10,044 nucleotides of DNA from Chitinispirillaceae bacterium (GTDB lineage: Bacteria; Fibrobacterota; Chitinivibrionia; Chitinivibrionales; Chitinispirillaceae): positions 1 to 10,044 of the forward strand of contig JAFGOU010000123.1 in the NCBI GenBank assembly GCA_016926315.1. Reading direction: 5' to 3'. The position numbers and the translations under genes were made by a program. This document shows, in pieces, positions 1 through 5,794 of the stretch. Each line of letters opens with the position of its first letter. Within the stretch, counting starts at the first letter, position 1. The notes beneath the pieces are model-generated. The model saw nothing but the letters and a program-made list of their open reading frames with translations. It had not been told where the DNA came from and searched no databases.

Positions 1-1
1 G

Positions 2-658
2 CTGATCGCCGAATTTCCCGGAAGCGACTACGTCCGCCAGGCGCGAAGGGATATGTCCTCCGCCGCCGGGATAAAGAGCCGCAAGGAATCCGCCGAAGAG
101 TCGTTCCGCGCCGCGGAAAAAACCTGGGTGGAAAAAAACGACGTTAAAACGTCGGTCACGATGTATTATGACCTCTACAGAAATTTCAGCGATCTCGATA
201 TCGCGCCAAAGAGCCTTTTTGTCGCCGCATGGCTGACCGACAATGAATTACAAAAGAAAAAAACCGCGAAGTCCCTCTACGAAAAGATCTGTGACCGCTA
301 TCCAAAATCGCTCTACTGCACCGACGAAGCAAAGCCCCGCTTGAAAACGGTCCTTGATACTCTCGAGGCGCTCCGGCAGCAGCGCAAGGCGCAGCAGGGC
401 GATACCGCAAAGAAAAAAAACGGCGCTCCGGCGGAAAAAAACGCCGCTAAAACGGATACGCCCGGCGACAGCGCCGCCTCGGCTCCGGCCGACGCTCTTC
501 TTGAAAATGACTCCGTACCGGACGATTCGGCAGGTCTGGTGCCGGAAGGGAAACCGCCAGCCCCCATGCCCGACACCGGCGACGCTTTTACCCGCAGACC
601 GGGGTACCGGGGATCCGTTCCGGAAGAGAAGCGTGACAGGAAAAACTCCCCGGAATAA
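2..658 (+). CDS. TPR-type protein, 3' end only (N-terminus outside window)
   Basis: The reading frame is open from the window edge to the TAA at 656-658, giving 218 residues of an incomplete protein. The ATG at 53 is internal: the frame runs on upstream without a stop and encodes the end of a TPR-like helix pair (EFPGSDYVRQAR), the pattern of TPR_6/YbgF/BamD-like repeats in envelope proteins. A second set of helices follows at in-window residues about 35-105, with a further repeat-like motif (YEKICDRYPKSLYC). From about residue 129 to the end the sequence is low-complexity, rich in Ala, Lys, Pro, Asp and Glu, and probably disordered. TPR proteins of this kind scaffold envelope complexes; no specific role can be read here. 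It ends 100 bp before the sigma factor gene, so it is probably a separate unit. I am confident it is coding and only moderately confident of the TPR assignment. Confidence 0.75.
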   Translation: MIAEFPGSDYVRQARRDMSSAAGIKSRKESAEESFRAAEKTWVEKNDVKTSVTMYYDLYRNFSDLDIAPKSLFVAAWLTDNELQKKKTAKSLYEKICDRYPKSLYCTDEAKPRLKTVLDTLEALRQQRKAQQGDTAKKKNGAPAEKNAAKTDTPGDSAASAPADALLENDSVPDDSAGLVPEGKPPAPMPDTGDAFTRRPGYRGSVPEEKRDRKNSPE

Positions 659-758
659 AACGAACGACCGGATTCACGAGCCCGTCGTATTTTCACACTG
701 TCCGATCCGGAGCGCTTTTTTCTCCTTTAAGCGTCTATACAGCAGTAAGAAAGGGACC

Positions 759-1283
759 ATGGCCGGTATCAACCGAGAGACCGAGCAGGAACTTGAATCG
801 CTCTACAAACGGTATGCGTCGCTCGTGCATGCGCGGTGTCGTTCGATCCTGCACTCCGACGACGAGGCCTGGGACGCAACGCAGGATATCTTCATGAAGC
901 TGTATGGTGCACTCCAGACGATCGAGAAAAAAGGGTCCATTTACTCATGGCTCCTCTCCGTGACCACCAATCACTGCATCTCCCTGCTGCGCAGGCGTCG
1001 TACCGTTGAATTTCATGAGGAGATCCACAGCGACTCTCAAGATGAAAGGGTTCCGTTCCAGGAAAGGCACCTTCTTCTGAAGGAGATGCTCAGCCGTTTT
1101 CTGATGCCCTGGGACCGCAAAACGCGCGAGGTGATCATGTATACCTATTTCGACGGTTACAAGCAGGATGAGGTCGCCGAACTGACAGGGCTCGGCGCAT
1201 CAACGGTGCGTAAATACCTGACGCGCTTCAAACGGCAGGCGGCCGTTTCAGGCCTGACTTTTGAGGAGGCTACCTATGGCTGA
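759..1283 (+). CDS. ECF-family RNA polymerase sigma factor (sigma-70 family)
   Basis: This 174-aa protein has the size and two-domain layout of group 4 (ECF) sigma factors. Region 2 spans about residues 11-80, with the typical DAxQDIFMKLY segment (39-49) and SWLLSVTTNHCISLLRRRR (63-81), which would bind core polymerase and the -10 element. Region 4 spans about 108-162, with a helix-turn-helix at 135-157 (YKQDEVAELTGLGASTVRKY) for -35 recognition. The frame is open further upstream, but I start at the ATG at 759: it is preceded by a purine-rich AGAAAGG stretch, and the upstream part is an out-of-frame reading of the previous gene. The stop lies 8 bp inside the next gene, so translation is probably coupled. 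The partner is the membrane anti-sigma factor immediately downstream. Its target promoters are unknown; autoregulation is usual for such pairs but is inference here. Confidence 0.93.
   Translation: MAGINRETEQELESLYKRYASLVHARCRSILHSDDEAWDATQDIFMKLYGALQTIEKKGSIYSWLLSVTTNHCISLLRRRRTVEFHEEIHSDSQDERVPFQERHLLLKEMLSRFLMPWDRKTREVIMYTYFDGYKQDEVAELTGLGASTVRKYLTRFKRQAAVSGLTFEEATYG
1263..1269 (+). promoter_or_regulatory. Strong Shine-Dalgarno that sets the anti-sigma start
   Basis: GAGGAGG lies inside the last codons of the sigma factor gene, 6 nt before the ATG at 1276. It fixes the anti-sigma start at 1276 rather than at the in-frame TTG at 1261, which would overlap the ribosome site itself. Confidence 0.8.
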
Positions 1284-2091
1284 ATCCGGATGCAGCCGCC
1301 TGGCAGTCGAGCGACTGGCAGCAGGCGAACTCACCGACAGCGACGCGGAAAAAATCGAAACCCATCTGCGCTCCTGTTCCTCCTGCGCCGCATACCGTAC
1401 GCGGCTTGAACAGACCCGGCAGGAGTTTCTGCGCATCCATCCGTTTACCGAGCTGAAGGCGGTCGGCGCAACACGGAAAAGCGGCGAACTCTGGTATGAA
1501 CGGCTGCTGGGCGCCATTACCGTTCCGGTGTTGCGGCCGGTGCTGATCCCGGTCTGCATCGCACTCCTTGCCGGTATTATGATACTCCCCTTCACCGGAA
1601 GAAGGGGGCTTATTGATACCGATTACCGGCAGGACATCCGGTATAAAGGAACGTCGCAGCCGCTGTCGTATATTTATAAACGGGGTGATCAGGTGCGCGA
1701 AAGCTCTCTGCACGATACGCTCAGGGCGGGAGACAAGGTCCAGATTTTCTACGACTCCCGTAAGGATCAGTTTTTGACGCTTTTCAGCGTTACGGACCGT
1801 GGCGGCGTCTCATTCTACCATCCCGATGCCCGCTCGCTTCTGTGCAGCATCCGTACCGGCGTGGGAAAGCGGCTCGCGTATCCGGTGAGCATTGAACTCG
1901 ATTCTACCGAAGGCAACGAATTGTTGGTCGGGCTCTTTTCCGAGAAACCGTTCGATACTGCAGGCATCAAACAATGGATCGCCGGGCTGGTGGAACCCGG
2001 AAAGGCGACCGCTCTCCTCGAGCAAACGATACAGCGGCGCCTGCCGCACAGGCAGAGTTCGGTTGCCACACTCATGCTGCGGAAGGAATAG
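1276..2091 (+). CDS. Transmembrane zinc-finger anti-sigma factor with DUF4384-like periplasmic domain
   Basis: This 271-aa protein has three parts. Residues 1-46 form an anti-sigma zinc finger of the zf-HC2 type: Cys6 plus H30-x3-C34-x2-C37 are the metal ligands, and this part would grip the sigma factor in the cytoplasm. One hydrophobic segment at about 88-106 (PVLIPVCIALLAGIMIL) is the membrane anchor. Residues about 125-235 look like the DUF4384 family: a ligand-like KRGDQV region, then LRAGDKVQIFYDS, then LFSVTDRGGVSFYHPD, ending with an ELLVGLFSEKPF segment. This domain should face the periplasm and is the likely sensor. The gene overlaps the sigma gene by 8 bp and precedes the caspase gene by 8 bp. 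The zf-HC2 and membrane assignments are solid; the DUF4384 match is from motif memory and its ligand is unknown. Confidence 0.88.
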   Translation: MAESGCSRLAVERLAAGELTDSDAEKIETHLRSCSSCAAYRTRLEQTRQEFLRIHPFTELKAVGATRKSGELWYERLLGAITVPVLRPVLIPVCIALLAGIMILPFTGRRGLIDTDYRQDIRYKGTSQPLSYIYKRGDQVRESSLHDTLRAGDKVQIFYDSRKDQFLTLFSVTDRGGVSFYHPDARSLLCSIRTGVGKRLAYPVSIELDSTEGNELLVGLFSEKPFDTAGIKQWIAGLVEPGKATALLEQTIQRRLPHRQSSVATLMLRKE

Positions 2092-2099
2092 CACCGCCA

Positions 2100-3632
2100 A
2101 TGAATCCCGTCCGCTTCCTGTGCTTCTGCTGCTTCCTGCTGCTCCCGGCGCTTCCGTTGTCCGCCGACCGCCATGCGCTCCTTGTCGGATGCAATAACGG
2201 CGGGCCCACGGTCGGGCCGCTGCGCTGGGCCGAAGCCGATGCGGAGCGGTTCGCGTCGGTCCTCCGCAGCCTGGGCGGATTTCGTCCGTCCGACGTCGTA
2301 ACCATGACCGGCCCCGACAGCGCGACTCTGGAACGAGAATTACGCAAAGTAAATTCTCTGCTGCGCTCCTCCAAAACGCCGGAAGCCGATCTGTTCCTGC
2401 TCTACTATTCCGGTCATGCCGACGGCACGGATGTTCTGCTTGGAAACAGCCGTTTTCCCCTTACAACGCTTCAGGAAACGCTCGATTCCCTGCCGGTGGG
2501 CATCAGGATCGGGATCTTTGACGCCTGTCACAGCGGCGCGGTGACGGCATACAAGGGCGGAACGCGCGCCGAACCTTTTTATCTCATCAATCCGCCCAGA
2601 ATCAAGGGACAGGTGATTATCGCCTCTGCAACCGCCAGCCAGCGCGCCCAGGAATCGGAATCGCTGAAGAGCTCCCTTTTTACCTTTTACTGGCTCAACG
2701 GTCTCCGCGGCAGTGCCGACCTTTCCGGCGATCGTCGCGTCACGATCGACGAGGCATACCGTTACGCCTACCGCAAAACCGTCGAAACCTCCACGCTGAC
2801 CGGTGGCGAGGCGCAGCACCCCATGTACCGGTTCACGATCCAGGGCCAGGGAGACATCATGCTCACCGACCTGACCGACAGGAGCAACGGCATACTGTTC
2901 GACCGTACCTGCGAAGGAACGTTCCTGATACTGAGCGACGTCTATACCGACATTTTTGCCGATTTCTCCAAGAAAAAAAACAGCGAGTGGTTCGTCGCGC
3001 TTGAACCGGGCAGCTATCGGGTCATCAATGCCCATGATCGCGAGGTCGGAATGCGGAACATCGAGATAGCCCGGACAGGCGGAACGATCAGGTTCAACCG
3101 CTCCATGCTCGCCCCGATCGAGCGGTCCCGGAACCGGATCAAGGGCCTCGATCAAGCGTCAGACGCCGTGATCAGCGCGCCGGCAACGCGACCGCTTTCG
3201 ACCTGGACCTGGGGCGCAGGAGGCGGCGCCATGAAAAACATCGGGACCTCCGCTGCGCCCATCCTGTTCAGCCTTTCCAACCTCTTCCTTATCAATGACC
3301 GGTGCGAACTGTTCGTCGACCTCCTCTTCCTGACCGGCGGCCTGAACGGGGGCGCGACCGTCGGCGCCGATCTGCTGACCAAGCCAGGGAAAAACCGGTG
3401 GTACGGCGGTCTGGGGGGAGGGTTGTTCCACTTTGACAAAGACGGGGGCATCGTCCCTGCCGTCACCGCGCATGCCGGTTTCGTGACCGATGTCGGCAAA
3501 CGGCTGCAGTTCGCGGTCCAGACGCCGTACCTGGCGTCCTTTGGCGCCGGCGGTATCGCCCACCGCCTCGGCCTGGAGATGAAGCTCCTGATCGCCGGAA
3601 AATACCGGGGGGTAACGGCTCTGGAGTATTGA
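2100..3632 (+). CDS. Secreted caspase-family (peptidase C14) protein with C-terminal beta-barrel-like domain
   Basis: This 510-aa protein begins with a signal peptide (residues 1-22, cleavage near LSA|D). The caspase-like fold covers about 23-245. The catalytic dyad is intact: His106 in YYSGHAD and Cys143 in FDACHSG, with the usual ASATASQRAQES segment after it. A second beta-rich domain follows at about 251-350 (GDIMLTDL onward, with LEPGSYRV), seen in other bacterial caspase-family proteins as I recall. The last part, about 370-510, is glycine-rich with alternating hydrophobic strands and resembles a small outer-membrane barrel. It matches the next gene's product closely (see findings). Cleavage specificity cannot be read directly; bacterial relatives (orthocaspases) usually cut after basic residues. 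The ATG at 2100 follows GGAAGGAA at 2081-2088, and only this start gives a signal peptide. The protein should act in the periplasm or at the outer membrane, unlike typical cytoplasmic bacterial caspases. Confidence 0.9.
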   Translation: MNPVRFLCFCCFLLLPALPLSADRHALLVGCNNGGPTVGPLRWAEADAERFASVLRSLGGFRPSDVVTMTGPDSATLERELRKVNSLLRSSKTPEADLFLLYYSGHADGTDVLLGNSRFPLTTLQETLDSLPVGIRIGIFDACHSGAVTAYKGGTRAEPFYLINPPRIKGQVIIASATASQRAQESESLKSSLFTFYWLNGLRGSADLSGDRRVTIDEAYRYAYRKTVETSTLTGGEAQHPMYRFTIQGQGDIMLTDLTDRSNGILFDRTCEGTFLILSDVYTDIFADFSKKKNSEWFVALEPGSYRVINAHDREVGMRNIEIARTGGTIRFNRSMLAPIERSRNRIKGLDQASDAVISAPATRPLSTWTWGAGGGAMKNIGTSAAPILFSLSNLFLINDRCELFVDLLFLTGGLNGGATVGADLLTKPGKNRWYGGLGGGLFHFDKDGGIVPAVTAHAGFVTDVGKRLQFAVQTPYLASFGAGGIAHRLGLEMKLLIAGKYRGVTALEY

Positions 3633-3720
3633 TGACCGCCATAGCGTATTTTCCCTGTCGGCGCGTCTATTACCATGAAACCGGAACCGGATCGAAATCT
3701 TTCCTGAAAGCGAGGATTGT

Positions 3721-4290
3721 ATGTTCAAAAAAATAACAGCCGTCTCGGCGGTTCTCGGCATGTGCCTCTCTACATGGGCAGCCGATCCTTCCGAAAAAGG
3801 GGTCCCGACCTCTCCGCTCACCATCTACAGCGGCGGGTTCGGCGTGGGCGCGTCCCATCCCCTGAACGATGAGCTGAAGGCGCAGCAGTCCAATTTTCTC
3901 AAGCTCACCCTTGCAAACACGGTTTTTTTTAAAGACAATGTCGCCGTGTTCATCGATGCCGACTGGTTCCTGCCCGGCAGCAACTTCGGGGCGGACCTCG
4001 GATTCGATTTCATGATCAGGAGCAGCGGTACCTTCAGGCCGTTTATCGGCGCGGGTATCGGCGCGCAGTATTTTGACAAAGGGAACGACTTCGGGGATGA
4101 CTTTGGCCCGTCCGGCACCGTACATCTCGGATTGGTGCTGGACCTCTCCGACCATGTCCAGATGCGCGTTCGCGTGCCGTACCATCTGGTGGGCAGCGAG
4201 ACGCCGGACCACCTGATCGGCCTTGAGGTGGGATTCCTGTTCTCGAACAAATTCCGGCGCGTGAAAAAACTTGATTATAACAAGCTGTAA
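3721..4290 (+). CDS. Small outer-membrane beta-barrel protein, paralogous to the caspase C-terminus
   Basis: This 189-aa protein has a Sec signal peptide (1-20, likely cleaved at TWA|AD). The rest is a run of short amphipathic beta strands rich in Gly and aromatic residues (for example FGVGASHP, FGADLGFDFM, FIGAGIGAQYF), which fits an eight-stranded-type outer-membrane barrel. It lacks a clear terminal Phe; a basic tail (KFRRVKKLDYNKL) follows the last strand. Its landmarks (GxNxGAxxGxD, FDK at 118-120, VPY at 152-154, GLE at 167-169, KFRRVxxLDY at 177-186) recur in the same order in residues 370-510 of the upstream caspase. The ATG follows a GCGAGGA sequence. It lies 88 bp after the caspase stop and 36 bp before the next gene, so it may share transcription with both. 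Its function is unknown: structural protein, anchor or caspase partner are all possible. Confidence 0.82.
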   Translation: MFKKITAVSAVLGMCLSTWAADPSEKGVPTSPLTIYSGGFGVGASHPLNDELKAQQSNFLKLTLANTVFFKDNVAVFIDADWFLPGSNFGADLGFDFMIRSSGTFRPFIGAGIGAQYFDKGNDFGDDFGPSGTVHLGLVLDLSDHVQMRVRVPYHLVGSETPDHLIGLEVGFLFSNKFRRVKKLDYNKL

Positions 4291-4326
4291 TCGATCAACA
4301 AAACCCATTTTGCCCTGGAGGCTGCT

Positions 4327-4905
4327 ATGAAAAAAATTCTTGCGCTCACGGTCATGCTCACGCTTGCGGCATCTGGCGCCTATGCCGGCAACACCGGCAA
4401 ATCCGGCGACAAAAACATCACCGTGATTTCGGCCGAATCCAAGGTGGACGGCAAGTCCGAGATCAGCGAAAAGCTGCTTGAAGAGTGCATCGTTTCGCTG
4501 CCAACCGTTGACGAACTCGAAGCGGAGGTCTCTTCAAGCTCGGGGTATGTCAAGGAGATCAACGGCGACCCGAACAAAAACGAATTCGTGAAGATGTTCT
4601 CGGCCGTCATCGAGATCAACTACATGCTCCACCAGCAGTCGCTCATGATCGTGACCACCTCCTCCGTGCAGGGCCAGGAGCCGGTCATGAAGGTGTTTGA
4701 GAAAAGCCTGGCGCGGTCCAAGCGGTTTGAATCCAACCCGACTGAAGGCGGACATTATGCCGGCCGGTCGAACCGCCAGTACTACTTCCCGTCCGCCGAG
4801 GCCGCGGTGCAGGACGTCAAGAGACGGGCCGCGATCTGGCTCAAGCAGCAGTCGGCAGTGGTGTGCAAGGGCCAGTCCTACAGCACGCCGAAAAAAGTCC
4901 AGTAA
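4327..4905 (+). CDS. Secreted protein of unknown function, between barrel and lpoB-like genes
   Basis: I do not recognise this 192-aa protein. It has a clear Sec signal peptide (residues 1-20, cleavage at AYA|GN) and no lipobox, so the mature form is probably soluble in the periplasm. The mature part has a Lys/Asp/Ser-rich start, a predicted helix around KLLEECIVSL (49-58), a central mixed region, and a C-terminal amphipathic helix (AAVQDVKRRAAIWLKQQ). Its two mature cysteines, Cys54 and Cys180, could form a disulfide; that is inference. The start is set by GGAGG at 4317-4321, 5 nt before the ATG. It sits 36 bp after the barrel gene and 87 bp before the LpoB-family gene, roughly where some gamma-proteobacterial lpoB loci carry another small envelope gene, but I see no similarity to YcfL. 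Confidence 0.8.
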   Translation: MKKILALTVMLTLAASGAYAGNTGKSGDKNITVISAESKVDGKSEISEKLLEECIVSLPTVDELEAEVSSSSGYVKEINGDPNKNEFVKMFSAVIEINYMLHQQSLMIVTTSSVQGQEPVMKVFEKSLARSKRFESNPTEGGHYAGRSNRQYYFPSAEAAVQDVKRRAAIWLKQQSAVVCKGQSYSTPKKVQ

Positions 4906-4992
4906 GGGACATTGCCGGGTATCCGGAAACAACGTATTTTAGCCTGGTACCGGCCAAGCCGTTTATCACCACTATTTATAGAGGAGGCGTAC

Positions 4993-5589
4993 ATGCGTTC
5001 CGTAACAAAAAAAGTGCTGTTCCTGGTCCTGCCCCTGCTCGTCATCGGGTGCTCGAATAAAGTCACCAGGGTCCAGAGCGATTCCACGATCGACCTTTCG
5101 GGCCGCTGGAACGACGCCGATTCGCGGCTCGTGTCCGAGCAGATGATCAATGACTGCCTCAACCAGCGATGGCTCTATAAATGGGAAACAGCGAACAAAC
5201 GGCCGACCGTAATCGTGGGCAAGGTCACGAATAAAAGCCACGAACATATAAGCACCGAGACCTTTGCCAAGGACATGGAACGCGCGCTCCTCAACTCCGG
5301 CAAGGTAACCTTCGTGGCCAACAAGACCGAACGGGAACAGCTCCGCGACGAAAAAGAAGACATGCAGGACAACGCTTCGGTTCAAACAGCCAAATCAATC
5401 GGCGAGGAGACCGGCGCCGACCTCATGATCATCGGCACGCTCAATTCCATCGTTGACCAGGAAGGCCGGGAGGCCGTGGTGTTTTACCAGGTCAATATGG
5501 AGCTGGTCGAAATCGAAAGCAACCAGAAGGTCTGGATCGGAGAGAAGAAGATCAAGAAATACGTTTCGCGGGCGACGAAGAAGTTTTAA
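4993..5589 (+). CDS. lpoB: LpoB-family outer-membrane lipoprotein, predicted penicillin-binding protein activator
   Basis: This 198-aa lipoprotein has a type II signal peptide with lipobox VIGC (Cys20 lipidated). Residues about 50-195 match the LpoB/COG3417 family, with its CsgG-N-like fold. Telling segments are PTVIVGKVTNKSHEHISTETF, split here as PTVIVGKV and NKSHEHISTETF, then LLNSGKVTFVANK, ETGADLMIIGTLNSIVD and the closing NQKVWIGEKKIKKYV. In Escherichia coli LpoB spans the periplasm from the outer membrane and stimulates PBP1b glycosyltransferase and transpeptidase activity. By analogy this protein would regulate a class A PBP, though none is encoded here. It lacks the long Pro-rich linker of the E. 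coli protein, so its reach through the peptidoglycan may differ. The ATG at 4993 follows an excellent GAGGAGG at 4981-4987; upstream in-frame codons have no such site and would spoil the signal peptide. The symbol denotes family membership, not proven orthology. Confidence 0.9.
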   Translation: MRSVTKKVLFLVLPLLVIGCSNKVTRVQSDSTIDLSGRWNDADSRLVSEQMINDCLNQRWLYKWETANKRPTVIVGKVTNKSHEHISTETFAKDMERALLNSGKVTFVANKTEREQLRDEKEDMQDNASVQTAKSIGEETGADLMIIGTLNSIVDQEGREAVVFYQVNMELVEIESNQKVWIGEKKIKKYVSRATKKF

Positions 5590-5622
5590 CTTTTGGCTTC
5601 GACCCGGGACGTTGCGGACGAT

Positions 5623-5700
5623 ACCCTGACGATGCTCGCCCATTGTCTGTCGAAGCGTCCCGCCATCAGTAAGGCGACCCTTCGACAGCTCAGGGTGACA
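5623..5700. repeat. REP-like interspersed element, short form
   Basis: The unit at 5678-5700 reads CCCTTCGAC, AGC, then TCAGGGTGACA, a word typical of widespread REP-like repeats. Upstream, ACCCTGA (5623-5629) and GTCGAAG (5649-5655) are exact reverse complements of TCAGGGT (5690-5696) and CTTCGAC (5680-5686), so the whole can fold as an imperfect hairpin. The same words recur in opposite orientation at 8681-8727. It lies in the 205-bp spacer between the LpoB-family and COG3014 genes and could affect transcript ends or stability there. Confidence 0.65.
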
Positions 5701-5794
5701 GCAGCATCCATCAGCAATCCGGCTTTTCTGGCGCCGATTTCGATCCTGACATTTCGAATACATAAAATCCGCCGACAGGGCTGATACATCTCCT

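Noticed and set aside
668..721. CCGGAT/ATCCGG pair followed by six T residues before the sigma gene, a possible terminator for the TPR gene
   Set aside because: The stem is only 6 bp with a loop of about 31 nt, and the T-run is 5 bases away, too weak to call.
354..758. Upstream in-frame extension of the sigma factor frame
   Set aside because: The extension reads the TPR gene out of frame and gives basic, low-complexity sequence. Sigma region 2 starts normally after the ATG at 759.
2340..3155. Long open frame of 271 codons on the minus strand opposite the caspase gene
   Set aside because: It lies wholly over the catalytic and middle domains of a clearly recognised gene, its protein shows no domain, and GC-rich coding DNA often leaves the antisense frame open.
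3159..4308. Two long minus-strand frames opposite the caspase barrel and the next gene
   Set aside because: Both are antisense to genes with signal peptides, ribosome sites and mutual homology, and they show no recognisable family.
5593..5784. Short + strand frame in the spacer before the COG3014 gene
   Set aside because: It is made largely of the REP-like repeat and has no ribosome site.
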